Shown piece after piece: positions 34,283 through 42,653 of a DNA stretch of 47,111 nt. Within the stretch, counting starts at the first letter, position 1. Every line of letters starts with the position of its first letter. The position numbers were made by a program, and so were the translations under genes. The notes below the pieces were generated by a model. The model did no database searches, was not told the origin of the DNA, and saw only the letters and a list, made by a program, of their open reading frames with translations. The DNA is from Streptococcus parasanguinis (GTDB taxonomy: Bacteria; Bacillota; Bacilli; Lactobacillales; Streptococcaceae): the NCBI GenBank assembly GCA_018365265.1, contig JAGZKI010000011.1:1-47111 (forward strand), read 5' to 3'.

Positions 34283-34566
34283 AAAACTCACAGAATAGAT
34301 TTATGAGTTTCAGATTGAAGACGAAGTCATCTAAAAACCTTTCCTTAGGTGAGTACGGACGTCAGCGAACTTCGAAGAAGTTCCATGACTTAGTTTTGAA
34401 CCTAAGGTTTCAAAACTCCCGAGTACTTGAAACAACATTGTTTAAAGTACTTTTTCTCACAGCGGAAAGTTTTGGTGGTTTCTTGATTCATTTTAAAAAT
34501 TTGAACTGATTTTTATTTCTTTCCAAAATTGCTTTCCTTATTTTTTAACTAGTTTGTCTACATTAT
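34283..34566. repeat. Gene-free stretch with a cluster of inverted repeats
   Basis: No credible gene lies between the Rgg stop and the small ORF at 34677. The stretch holds several stems in a row: AAACTCA/TGAGTTT near 34284-34310; AAGTCAT at 34324-34330 with ATGACTT at 34385-34391; GAACTT/AAGTTC at 34367-34383; AGTTTTG/CAAAACT at 34392-34417; and AGTACTT-AAACAA with TTGTTT-AAGTACT at 34422-34451. Such packed hairpins resemble streptococcal BOX-like or MITE-like intergenic elements, though no exact match to BOX was recognised. A 68-codon open frame across it is judged spurious. Confidence 0.55.
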
Positions 34567-34597
34567 AAAACTCACAGATCTAGTCTGTGAGTTTTTT
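34567..34597 (+). terminator. Strong intrinsic terminator upstream of the small ORF
   Basis: AAAACTCACAGA (34567-34578) pairs perfectly with TCTGTGAGTTTT (34584-34595), five-base loop, T run to 34597. It ends transcription from the Rgg side before the small ORF-permease pair. Confidence 0.9.
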
Positions 34598-34676
34598 GTT
34601 GAAAATATGCAACTTTTTGTTTTCCATATTTTTGAGGTCTACAATAGAATCATCAAGAAAAGAAAGAGGTCCCAGC

Positions 34677-34853
34677 ATGATAAGCAGACTAAAGAATCGT
34701 CTCCTTCATTATTTCCTTAAACAGACTAGTTTTTATGTTAAAGAGGAAAAATTAGAACTGACGGAAGAAGAGAAACTGTCTCTTATCAAGCAGGCCTTGC
34801 AACATTTAAGAGAAGTTATTTTATCTGCTAAGCATAAGGAGGAAAGCTTATGA
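34677..34853 (+). CDS. Small hypothetical protein coupled to the MFS permease
   Basis: A 58-residue protein of no recognised family: basic amphipathic N-terminus (MISRLKNRLLHYFLKQTSFYVKEEK) and an acidic then helical remainder (LTEEEKLSLIKQALQHLREVILSAKHKEESL). No membrane segment. The ATG at 34677 has AAAGAGG about eight bases before it. Its stop overlaps the permease start (ATGA), a strong sign that it is translated and functionally tied to the transporter. Confidence 0.65.
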   Translation: MISRLKNRLLHYFLKQTSFYVKEEKLELTEEEKLSLIKQALQHLREVILSAKHKEESL

Positions 34854-36070
34854 AACTCTTATTTCGCAATCATATCTTTGCCTTACTCAGTCTTTCACGT
34901 TTTTTGAATACCATTGGTGCTGCAATTTACAACCTTGTCTTTGTGGTCTTCGCGGCTAGCATGCCTCACCCTAGCCTGTCAGTTGGGATCGCTAATCTCA
35001 TTGTTTTTATCCCAAGTCTTTTCACCATTTTCATTGGAATGAAGGCCGATCACACCGCTAAAAAAGCCGACTGGCTGATCCGAATGGGCTTTCTGCAAGC
35101 TATCCTTTTCGTCATCATTGCACTGATGACAAAGATTCCGGGTTACTTGGCCTTTTCAATCGTTTGCTTCCTGAATATTGTGTCAGATTGTTTAAGTGAT
35201 TATCGCGGGGGATTGCAACTTCCCATTATGCAGAAGAACATTCCTAGCGAGGATCTGATGGAAGCCTATTCCTTCAATCAACTGCTTAGTATGGTTTGTT
35301 CCATTTCAGGTCAAGCACTGGGAGTCTGGCTTTTAGCTATCAGTCACCAAAACTTTGCACTTGTTGCTTCGATCAATGCCCTGACATTTCTCCTGTCTTC
35401 CACTTGTCTTTTCATCCGACGAAGTCAACTAACCCACGAACCGATTCAAGTGGATTCAAGTAAGAAAGTTTCTTTCCTTCAAGAATGTCGAGACATATAT
35501 CGCAATGTCACCACTATCTTTGCAGATGAAGAAGTTCACAACTTTGGAAAACTTCTCCTATCCTTAATTTTCATCAATGCTTTGGGAGGATCCATCTCCG
35601 GCATCTATAATTTGCAACTGCTTCACTCCCCCTTCTTTCATTTGAGCTTTAGCCAATCGCTCTTGATCTTAGAAGCAGTAACTATTTTAAGCATGGTCTG
35701 GGCTAGCCTGACACCTCACGATTATTTTTCCAAACAAACCCTCCACCATACTCTACTGTGGATTGCAGGTGGTCTGACCATGCTTGGCCTCACAAATACT
35801 CTGGTCCACTGGGATATCCTTTCCCTTCTACTCATCACTTTTCTTGGTTATCTTGTTGCAAAAATCAACCCAAAAGTTTCTAGTCTTTTAATGAGCAAAC
35901 TACCAGCTGAGAAATTAGCCTCTACCTCTAGCTTTTTGGGTCTGATGGTAAGCTTTGCCATGCCTCTTGGAACAGCCCTTTTTTCTGGCCTCGCTATTTG
36001 GAACCTCGCTCTAGCTTGGGGAATCTTTGCCATCCTTGGTTTCGGCACCGTCCTCTTGTCTAGCAAATAA
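34850..36070 (+). CDS. MFS-family permease (MFS_3/enterobactin-exporter-like)
   Basis: A 406-residue polytopic membrane protein with about 12 hydrophobic segments, in the layout of the major facilitator superfamily. The loop FIGMKADHTAKKADWLIRMGF between helices 2 and 3 matches the MFS A-motif position (usually GxLaDRxGRr). Most relatives of this length in streptococci are annotated as drug or macrolide-type efflux permeases; the substrate is unknown. Translation is coupled to the 58-residue protein upstream. AAGGAGG lies just before the start. Confidence 0.82.
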   Translation: MKLLFRNHIFALLSLSRFLNTIGAAIYNLVFVVFAASMPHPSLSVGIANLIVFIPSLFTIFIGMKADHTAKKADWLIRMGFLQAILFVIIALMTKIPGYLAFSIVCFLNIVSDCLSDYRGGLQLPIMQKNIPSEDLMEAYSFNQLLSMVCSISGQALGVWLLAISHQNFALVASINALTFLLSSTCLFIRRSQLTHEPIQVDSSKKVSFLQECRDIYRNVTTIFADEEVHNFGKLLLSLIFINALGGSISGIYNLQLLHSPFFHLSFSQSLLILEAVTILSMVWASLTPHDYFSKQTLHHTLLWIAGGLTMLGLTNTLVHWDILSLLLITFLGYLVAKINPKVSSLLMSKLPAEKLASTSSFLGLMVSFAMPLGTALFSGLAIWNLALAWGIFAILGFGTVLLSSK

Positions 36071-36071
36071 A

Positions 36072-36093
36072 AAATCCACCGTTGGGTGGATTT
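36072..36093 (-). terminator. Terminator of the lemA-htpX operon, shared convergent region
   Basis: AAATCCACC at 36072-36080 and GGTGGATTT at 36085-36093 form a nine-pair stem with a four-base loop. On the minus strand it is followed by a good T run; on the plus strand the tract is poor, so it mainly serves htpX. Confidence 0.85.
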
Positions 36094-36096
36094 ACT

Positions 36097-36993
36097 TTAC
36101 ATTTTTCTTAGGCGAGCGACCCGTTCAGCAATGGGTGGGTGGGTATAAAAGAGCTTTTGAAAGCCGGATTCCTTTTTGGGATCGTTGATAAAGAGAGCAC
36201 TACTTGCACTATCGACTTCTCGCTGCATGGGTGCACTATGATCCAGTTTCAAAAGAGCATTGATCATTCCTTGAGGATTCCGTGTCAATTCGACACTTGA
36301 AGCATCCGCCAGAAACTCCCGTTGGCGAGAAATAGCTAACTGTACCAAGGTCGCCGCTAACGGAGCTAATACGATGGCAATCAAGGAAAGGATCAGAATA
36401 ATAATTTCTAAACCACTGCCTCCTTCTCGATCATCATCCCGTCTACGGCCACCGCCCCACCACATCATCCGGCCACCAATGCTTGATAGCATCGTGATGG
36501 CGCTGGCTAAGGCCACTGCAATGGTGGAGATGCGGATATCGTAATTGCGAATATGGCTAACTTCGTGTCCAATAACTCCCTCCAATTCCTCTCGATTCAT
36601 CACAGCTAGAAGACCTGTCGTTGCTGCAACAGCCGCATTTTGAGGATTGGACCCTGTCGCAAATGCATTCATGGACGGATCGTCTACAATATAGACACGG
36701 GGCATAGGAATCTGAGCCACCATGGCCATGTCTTGGACAACATGGTAGAGTTGAGGAGCTTGATCTTCTGTCACCTCGCGTGCACCATTCATTCGCATCA
36801 CAACTTCCGTTGATTGAAAAATCATGCTAAAGGCATAGATGCCACCAATAATCAAAGCAAGGATGATGCCACCAAGCGAGGAACCTAACCAGAGGTAGCC
36901 GACGGCTGCTCCGATGAGGGCCAAGAGTATGAAAAAAGCAATAAGGAGAATCCAGGTTCTCCTTTTATTGCTTGCAATTTGGTCAAACAGCAT
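36097..36993 (-). CDS. htpX: Zinc metalloprotease HtpX
   Basis: A 298-residue membrane-embedded M48 protease of membrane protein quality control. Two N-terminal transmembrane segments (WILLIAFFILLALIGAAVGYLWLG and IILALIIGGIYAFSMIF) are followed by the zinc motif GVIGHEVSHIRN (HExxH). Two further membrane segments follow, with AISRQREFLADASSVELTRNP containing the third zinc ligand Glu. Situated one base after lemA, the common LemA-HtpX pair. Confidence 0.96.
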   Translation of the reverse strand: MLFDQIASNKRRTWILLIAFFILLALIGAAVGYLWLGSSLGGIILALIIGGIYAFSMIFQSTEVVMRMNGAREVTEDQAPQLYHVVQDMAMVAQIPMPRVYIVDDPSMNAFATGSNPQNAAVAATTGLLAVMNREELEGVIGHEVSHIRNYDIRISTIAVALASAITMLSSIGGRMMWWGGGRRRDDDREGGSGLEIIILILSLIAIVLAPLAATLVQLAISRQREFLADASSVELTRNPQGMINALLKLDHSAPMQREVDSASSALFINDPKKESGFQKLFYTHPPIAERVARLRKM

Positions 36994-36994
36994 A

Positions 36995-37555
36995 TTAGTC
37001 TCCTAATCCGCTAAAGTCCACCTTTGGTACTGCTTTTTCTTCTTCAGGCACTTGAAGGAATTCGGCTTGTTTGAAGCCAAACATTCCAGCAATTACATTT
37101 GTTGGGAAAGTTTCCAATTTCACATTGTAGTTGCTTGTCACACTGTTGTACAATTGACGGGCATAAGAAATTTTATTTTCTGTATTGGTCAATTCTTCTT
37201 GCAATTGCATGAAGTTGGTGTTAGCTTTCAAGTCTGGGTAGTTTTCAGCAACCGCAAAGATGCCTGCAACTTGACGTGAAAGAGCATCACTGGCTGCCAT
37301 TGCTTCTGCAGGTGAAGATGCTTGAGCTACTTGTTGGCGAAGTTGAGTGACCTTAGCAAGTGTATCTCCTTCGTACTTGGCATACCCTTTAACCGTTTCG
37401 ATCAAGTTTGGAATCAAGTCATTCCTACGTTTCAATTGTACATCGATTTGACTCCAAGCTTCGCGAGTTTGCATCCGACTTTTCACTAAACCGTTGTAAA
37501 CTCCTACTACCATCAACACAAGGACCACAAGGATCCCAAGAATAATCCAAATCAT
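36995..37555 (-). CDS. lemA: LemA family protein
   Basis: A 186-residue LemA protein: one N-terminal transmembrane segment (IWIILGILVVLVLMVVGVYNGLV) and a helical-bundle body with the conserved REAWSQIDVQLKRRNDLIPNLIETVKGYAKYE and YPDLKANTNFMQLQEELTNTENKISYARQLYN motifs. LemA commonly partners HtpX; its molecular role is not defined. The promoter (TGATATACT, near 37586-37593) faces away from rsmG. Confidence 0.93.
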   Translation of the reverse strand: MIWIILGILVVLVLMVVGVYNGLVKSRMQTREAWSQIDVQLKRRNDLIPNLIETVKGYAKYEGDTLAKVTQLRQQVAQASSPAEAMAASDALSRQVAGIFAVAENYPDLKANTNFMQLQEELTNTENKISYARQLYNSVTSNYNVKLETFPTNVIAGMFGFKQAEFLQVPEEEKAVPKVDFSGLGD

Positions 37556-37610
37556 TTTATTGAATTCCTTTCATTTCTTTCTACCAGTATATCAAATTTC
37601 TCTTATTTTG

Positions 37611-37626
37611 TGGTAAAATTATCTTA
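37611..37626 (+). promoter_or_regulatory. Extended -10 promoter of rsmG, apparently leaderless
   Basis: TGGTAAAAT (TAAAAT at 37614-37619) is followed by six bases and then the ATG at 37626. No ribosome site lies between. The predicted start point coincides with the start codon, the same geometry as the TrmH-type gene at 9575. Confidence 0.6.
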
Positions 37627-38339
37627 TGAAACCAGAAGAATTTTATACCCATTTAGCCGACCTCGGCTTCCCATTAACTGATCGACAAAAAGAACAATAC
37701 GAACGCTATTTTGAGTTATTGGTTGAGTGGAATGAAAAGATCAACCTCACTGCTATCACTGAAAAAGACGAGGTCTATCTCAAGCATTTCTATGATTCAA
37801 TCGCCCCCATCTTGCAGGGGTTGATCGAAAACCAACCCATCCGTCTTTTGGATATCGGAGCTGGTGCTGGCTTTCCAAGCCTTCCAATGAAAATCCTTTT
37901 CCCTGAGCTGGATGTGACCATCATTGATTCCCTTAATAAGCGGATCAATTTTCTCCACTTGCTGGCTGAAGAGTTGGGTTTGCGCGGAGTTCATTTCTAC
38001 CATGGACGTGCGGAGGACTTTGCGCAAGATAAGGCCTTCCGTGCCCAATTTGACCTCGTAACTGCGCGCGCCGTTGCTCGGATGCAGGTCCTTTCTGAGC
38101 TGACCATTCCTTATTTGAAAGTAGGAGGGCGCCTCCTCGCACTTAAAGCTAGCAATGCTCCAGAAGAGTTGGAGGAAGCCAAAAACGCCCTGAATCTGCT
38201 ATTTAGCAAGGTTGAAGACAATCTACAGTATGAATTGCCAAATGGGGATCCTCGCTACATTACTGTTGTGGAGAAGAAAAAAGAAACACCCAACAAATAC
38301 CCAAGAAAAGCAGGCATGCCCAATAAGCGGCCTTTGTAA
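37626..38339 (+). CDS. rsmG: 16S rRNA (guanine-N7) methyltransferase RsmG (GidB)
   Basis: A 237-residue class I methyltransferase that makes m7G527 in 16S rRNA; loss gives low-level streptomycin resistance in many bacteria. The SAM-binding motif I is LLDIGAGAGFPSLPMKI. NEKINLTAITEKDEVYLKHFYDSI and ARAVARMQVLSELTIPYLKVGGRLLALK are conserved. The C-terminus ETPNKYPRKAGMPNKRPL is the usual basic tail. It is the only gene of its strand in this part of the window and diverges from lemA-htpX. Confidence 0.97.
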   Translation: MKPEEFYTHLADLGFPLTDRQKEQYERYFELLVEWNEKINLTAITEKDEVYLKHFYDSIAPILQGLIENQPIRLLDIGAGAGFPSLPMKILFPELDVTIIDSLNKRINFLHLLAEELGLRGVHFYHGRAEDFAQDKAFRAQFDLVTARAVARMQVLSELTIPYLKVGGRLLALKASNAPEELEEAKNALNLLFSKVEDNLQYELPNGDPRYITVVEKKKETPNKYPRKAGMPNKRPL

Positions 38340-38370
38340 TAAGATACAAAGGGCCAAGCGGATAAAATAA

Positions 38371-38405
38371 AAAAAGGAGTAGGACAAGTTCCCTACTCCT
38401 TTTTT
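38371..38405. terminator. Bidirectional terminator between rsmG and the PfkB kinase gene
   Basis: AAAAAGGAGTAGG (38371-38383) pairs with CCTACTCCTTTTT (about 38392-38405), with T runs on both strands, in a convergent intergenic gap. A smaller hairpin (CCTTTGTA/TACAAAGG) overlaps the rsmG stop. Confidence 0.92.
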
Positions 38406-39307
38406 TATTTTTGTTTCAATTCTGTTCGCAGGGCTTCTTGCTGCTCTTTTGTCAGATGAACCCCCTTACTTGCAACAATCTGGCTAGAGACTTTGTTGGC
38501 AAATCTTAAGGCTTGCGCAATGTCTAAGCCTTCTAAACAGGCGGATATGAAGGCTCCCACATGGCTATCTCCAGCGCCTACTGTATCGACGACTTCTGTT
38601 GGAAAACCGTCTGCCTCATACCAGTTGTCATCATAGGCAACCGCGCCTTTTTCACCCAAGGTGACAATGACCAATTGCCCCGTTCTCTGATACAAGTATT
38701 CGATGGCTGGCTGGATCTCTCTACACCCTGAGAAAGCCAGTGCTTCAGCCTCATTAACATGGAGAATCGGATGCAGATCATAAATTTCTTCCAGTCGATC
38801 CTTTGGAATCAAGTGTCCGCGTGGCCCAGGTGCGAAAATCACCTGGCCTTCTAGTTGCGAAACAGACTGAACCAATGCCAGACCGGTTGGCTCCTCGACT
38901 TCAAGGCCACACAAGTAGATGTAATCAAACCGATCTGTCTCAATCTCTTTTAGCCACTCTGCTTGGAAGCTATACTCCACTCCGTGGTCCGATAAGAAGG
39001 TCCTCTCACCATCAAACTCTACAAAGCAGTAACAGCAACCATTGGCCCCTTCTAATGAGATGCTAGAGGAAATCCCTAATTGTTTTAGCTCTTTCCGAAT
39101 AAAATCACCATATATTCCAGAACCAACTGGCGAGATAAACTGGTAGGGTTGCGACAAAAAATGAAGGATATTAACGACATTAAAGGCACAACCTCCCACA
39201 GACCATTGCTGGTGATCAATATGGGCATCTCCTTCACGACTTGGCAAACGATCCAAGTAAATCATCACATCACAAACTGTAGAACCAATAATTAACGCAG
39301 CTGTCAT
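38405..39307 (-). CDS. PfkB-family carbohydrate/nucleoside kinase
   Basis: A 300-residue ribokinase-fold enzyme. The N-terminal GGCAFNVVNILHFLSQPYQFISPVGSGIYGDF is PfkB signature 1, and the catalytic DTVGAGDSHVGAFISACLEG is signature 2 with the active-site Asp. The usual Phe after GAGD(S/A) is replaced by His. The substrate could be ribose, a nucleoside or pseudouridine; the nearby nucleoside phosphorylase makes a nucleoside or pentose plausible, but this is inference. Own promoter TGGTATAAT at 39337-39332 (TATAAT) and AAGGAG before the ATG. Confidence 0.85.
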   Translation of the reverse strand: MTAALIIGSTVCDVMIYLDRLPSREGDAHIDHQQWSVGGCAFNVVNILHFLSQPYQFISPVGSGIYGDFIRKELKQLGISSSISLEGANGCCYCFVEFDGERTFLSDHGVEYSFQAEWLKEIETDRFDYIYLCGLEVEEPTGLALVQSVSQLEGQVIFAPGPRGHLIPKDRLEEIYDLHPILHVNEAEALAFSGCREIQPAIEYLYQRTGQLVIVTLGEKGAVAYDDNWYEADGFPTEVVDTVGAGDSHVGAFISACLEGLDIAQALRFANKVSSQIVASKGVHLTKEQQEALRTELKQK

Positions 39308-39350
39308 CTTTTTCTCCTTACTTTGCCTTCTATTATACCAGAGGAAAGAT

Positions 39351-39383
39351 AAAAAACAACCAACCCCTTGTGGAGTGGTTGCT
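39351..39383 (-). terminator. Terminator of the ECF/SDR operon
   Basis: Minus strand CAACCA-TCC pairs with GG(G)-TGGTTG around a short loop with one mismatch, followed by six T (39356-39351). It lies just below the SDR stop and above the PfkB promoter. Confidence 0.75.
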
Positions 39384-39390
39384 TCTCTTT

Positions 39391-40143
39391 TTAATCACGA
39401 TAAACGGGTTGAGGACCAAAGGTTTGGGAAACCGGCATGATTTCAATCCGGTTGACATTGACATGCTTGGGCTGTTGGATCAACCAAGCTACTGTGTTGG
39501 CAATGTCTTCAGGCTGAATGGCATGGGCATCTCGATAGAGGGCTTCTACCCGTTTTTCGTCTCCTTTAAAGCGAACAGAAGAGAACTCTGTCCCTTCGCA
39601 AAGACCAGGTTCAATATTGCTGACACGAATCTTCTTGCCAGCTAGATCCGCCCGAAGATTGAGGGAGAATTGCTTGACAAAAGCCTTGGATGCCCCGTAA
39701 ACATTGGCCCCTGGATAAGGCACAGTTCCTGCTGTAGAGCCCAAATTGATAATATAGCCATCATTTCGTTCCACCATCTGGGGCAAGATTTTCCTTGTCA
39801 GATAGGTCAAGCCGACAATATTGGTCTGAATCATGGTCAGCCAGTCTGCGACCTCTGCTTCATAAGCTGGGGCGAGGCCTAGGGCCAAGCCAGCATTATT
39901 GACCAAAACATCCACTCTCTCCCAAGTTTTTGGCAAACTGGCAAGTGCATGATCTACCTGAGAAAGATCCGTCACATCCATTTGCAGGGGATAAAATGCT
40001 TCTCCCAGCTCTTCTTGGAGAGCCTGTAATTTTTCGATGCGTCTAGCTGATCCGATCACACGGTATCCATCTGCTACTAAACGACGGCAAATCGCTTGAC
40101 CAAAACCAGCTGAAGCTCCTGTTACTAAAATCGTTTCTGGCAT
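39391..40143 (-). CDS. Short-chain dehydrogenase/reductase (YdfG-like)
   Basis: A 250-residue classical SDR: NADP-binding TGASAGFGQAICRRLVADGY, the NNAG motif (LVNNAGLALG), catalytic Ser in INLGSTAGTVPYPGANVYGASK and the YxxxK pair (YGASK). It closely resembles YdfG, a serine/3-hydroxy-acid dehydrogenase acting on several 3-hydroxy acids. It begins four bases after the ecfT stop and is the last gene of the phosphorylase-ECF operon. Confidence 0.9.
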   Translation of the reverse strand: MPETILVTGASAGFGQAICRRLVADGYRVIGSARRIEKLQALQEELGEAFYPLQMDVTDLSQVDHALASLPKTWERVDVLVNNAGLALGLAPAYEAEVADWLTMIQTNIVGLTYLTRKILPQMVERNDGYIINLGSTAGTVPYPGANVYGASKAFVKQFSLNLRADLAGKKIRVSNIEPGLCEGTEFSSVRFKGDEKRVEALYRDAHAIQPEDIANTVAWLIQQPKHVNVNRIEIMPVSQTFGPQPVYRD

Positions 40144-40147
40144 ATCA

Positions 40148-40978
40148 TTACCTCCATGGATTGTAAAAACGTCCCTGATTGAGAAAGATCAGGACAATAC
40201 TCAAGACCAGAACAGCTAAGGCTGATAGAATCATCCCATAATCTTTCATTTCCATGGCTTGATGAGAATACCAGGTCCGCTTTTTATTTTTACCAAAGCG
40301 ACGTAATTCCATAGCCGTAGAAATGCTGTCAATCCGCTCAAGTGAGCTAAAGATTAAGGGAGAGATGATTTGCAAATTGCCTTTGATCCGCTTGATCAGC
40401 TTGGCCTTTTTGGACAACTCCACCCCTCTGGCTTCCTGAGACAATTTAATCGTTTGATATTCTTCTTGTACGTCAGGAATGTAACGCAAAGTCAAGCTGA
40501 CAGAATAGGCAATCTTGTAAGATACGCCAATTTGGTTGAGGCTTGAAGCAAACTGACTAGGATGGGTCGTCATCAAAAAAATCAAGGCTAGAGGTATGGT
40601 ACAGACATACTTAAGAGCTAGATTAAAAAGATAAAAGAGTTCCTGCAAGGTGATACTATAGGAGCCCCACCCCTTCATCAGTACTGTCTTTGCCCCGTAG
40701 ATCTCTACACCATACTGGGGGGCAAAGAGATAGACCATGACAACATTTAACAGTGCAAAAACAAAAGCAAATGCAAGTACAAATGAAATATCCCGAAATC
40801 GAATACGAGCTGTAGAGAATAAAAGCAAGGCGCCCACACCAATTCCTAGAAGGAGCCGAGTATCATAACTCAACATGGCGGCAAGAGATACAAAAAGAAG
40901 AAAGAGTAACTTACTCGCACCTGAAAGGCGATGAAGAAAACTCGTCCCCTCATGGTAGCCGACTAATCGATGATTCAT
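40148..40978 (-). CDS. Energy-coupling factor transporter transmembrane protein EcfT
   Basis: A 276-residue T-component with about five or six membrane segments. The cytosolic coupling helices include the conserved Ala-Arg-Gly motifs (SQEARGVELSKKAKLIKRIKGNL) and a second region (SSLERIDSISTAMELRRFG). The T-component links the ATPases to an S-component. The start overlaps the ATPase gene by 29 bases. It resembles the T-subunit of YkoEDC-type vitamin transporters. Confidence 0.88.
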   Translation of the reverse strand: MNHRLVGYHEGTSFLHRLSGASKLLFLLFVSLAAMLSYDTRLLLGIGVGALLLFSTARIRFRDISFVLAFAFVFALLNVVMVYLFAPQYGVEIYGAKTVLMKGWGSYSITLQELFYLFNLALKYVCTIPLALIFLMTTHPSQFASSLNQIGVSYKIAYSVSLTLRYIPDVQEEYQTIKLSQEARGVELSKKAKLIKRIKGNLQIISPLIFSSLERIDSISTAMELRRFGKNKKRTWYSHQAMEMKDYGMILSALAVLVLSIVLIFLNQGRFYNPWR

Positions 40979-42653
40979 GACCTGCTCCTTCCTGTTGCAT
41001 ATAAAACTGCGTTAACGCCAAGGGATCCATTCCTAATCGATTGGCTAAGGCAAAAATCGAAGTCTCTTTGAGATTAGCCTCTTGTAAAATATCCGGATGA
41101 GTGAACAGCTCTGCAGGTGAGAGATCTGCTAGAATTTGTCCGTCTGATACTACAAGGGCACGATCAGAATAATCCAACATCAGTTGCATATCATGGGTAA
41201 TCATGACAATGGTATGGCCTTTTTCTTGCAAGCTATCTAGAAATTCCATGATGTCAGTGTAATTGCGCTGGTCCTGACCTGCTGTCGGCTCGTCCAAGAC
41301 CAAAATTTCTGGTCCTAAAACTAGTATAGAGGCGATGGTCACCCGTTTCTTTTGCCCATATGAGAGAGCAGAAATCGGCCATTTACGAAACTCATAGAGA
41401 CCACAAGTTTTCAGTGCTTGATAGACACGCTCTTTGATGTCTTCTTCAGCGACACCCCGCAAGCGCAAACCTAGAGCAACTTCGTCAAAAATCATATTGG
41501 TCGAAATCATTTGATTGGGGTTTTGTAGGACATAACCGACTCGCTCAGCCCGTTCCTTGACACTCTCCTGCTTGATATCTTCACCTCTAGAGGTGTATTG
41601 CCCTTCTGTGGTAATGAAGCCACAGATGGCTTTCGCAAGAGTTGATTTTCCTGCCCCATTCTTCCCGACAATCGCTAAGCGCTGCCCCTTAGGTATACTG
41701 AGGGATATATTTTTTAAGATCGGATGATTCTCTTGATAGGCAAAGGAAATCTGCTCCAACTTCAATAGTTCTTCCGTCTCACCAGTTTTTGTAAAGGTCG
41801 CTTCTGGAATGGAACGATTCACACCAGTAAGCTCGATATCTTCTAGACGATCTAGATGCTCCAATTGATCGATATCCTGCCCTAGCTGGCGAAGAGTTGT
41901 TAAATACAGAGGTTCACGAATCCCATTTTCAGCCAGCAGTGTCGTCCTCAACAACTCATCTGGTCGACCATTAAAGAGAACTTGACCTTGATTGATCAAG
42001 ATTACCCGATCGACAGGACGGTAGAGTACATCCTCTAAACGGTGTTCGATAATAATGGTGGTCGTCCCCTGCTCTTCATGAATCTGATCAATCAGATCTA
42101 TGATATCCTGACCCGATTTGGGATCTAGATTAGCCAGTGGCTCATCAAAGAGCAGGATCGGACTTTCGTCAATCAGAACGCCCGCCAAGCTGACCCGTTG
42201 TTTTTGCCCACCGGACAAATCTTGTGGCCGATGATCCAAGAGCTTCATCAAATCCAAGCGTTCTGCCCAACTCTGCACACGCCCTTTCATCGTTCCCAGC
42301 TCTACCATGTCATTTTCAAGAGCAAAAGCCAAGTCTTCTGCGACACTCAAACCGATAAACTGGCCATCTGTATCTTGCAAAACCGTACTGACCAAATGAG
42401 ATTTCTCATAAATACTGAGATCAAAGGCTTCTTTCCCCTGAATGAGGAATTGCCCACTACTGGTTCCCTTATAGATATTGGGGATAATCCCATTTAAGCA
42501 CTGGCCAATGGTTGACTTCCCAGAACCAGATGGCCCAACAATCAGAACCTTTTCCCCCTTATAAATGGTAAAGTTGAGATTTTTCAAGGTTGGTTCAGAC
42601 TGTGCCTTGTATTGGAAGGAAAAATCCTTCAGTTCAATCATTGCTTCTTTCAT
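40950..42653 (-). CDS. ECF-type ABC transporter, fused double ATPase
   Basis: A 567-residue protein with two ABC ATPase domains. Domain 1 (about 1-240) has Walker A GPSGSGKST, signature LSGGQKQRVSLAG and Walker B ILLFDEPLANLDP. Domain 2 (about 295-540) has Walker A GKNGAGKST, signature LSYGQKKRVTIAS and Walker B ILVLDEPTAGQD. This fused EcfA1-EcfA2 layout is that of YkoD-type subunits in dedicated (group I) ECF transporters. It follows the nucleoside phosphorylase directly and overlaps ecfT. The substrate is unknown. Confidence 0.92.
   Translation of the reverse strand: MKEAMIELKDFSFQYKAQSEPTLKNLNFTIYKGEKVLIVGPSGSGKSTIGQCLNGIIPNIYKGTSSGQFLIQGKEAFDLSIYEKSHLVSTVLQDTDGQFIGLSVAEDLAFALENDMVELGTMKGRVQSWAERLDLMKLLDHRPQDLSGGQKQRVSLAGVLIDESPILLFDEPLANLDPKSGQDIIDLIDQIHEEQGTTTIIIEHRLEDVLYRPVDRVILINQGQVLFNGRPDELLRTTLLAENGIREPLYLTTLRQLGQDIDQLEHLDRLEDIELTGVNRSIPEATFTKTGETEELLKLEQISFAYQENHPILKNISLSIPKGQRLAIVGKNGAGKSTLAKAICGFITTEGQYTSRGEDIKQESVKERAERVGYVLQNPNQMISTNMIFDEVALGLRLRGVAEEDIKERVYQALKTCGLYEFRKWPISALSYGQKKRVTIASILVLGPEILVLDEPTAGQDQRNYTDIMEFLDSLQEKGHTIVMITHDMQLMLDYSDRALVVSDGQILADLSPAELFTHPDILQEANLKETSIFALANRLGMDPLALTQFYMQQEGAGHESSISRLP

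Noticed and set aside
34303..34509. 68-codon frame after the Rgg gene
   Set aside because: It spans several inverted repeats, has no convincing ribosome site and an atypical composition; more likely non-coding repeat DNA.
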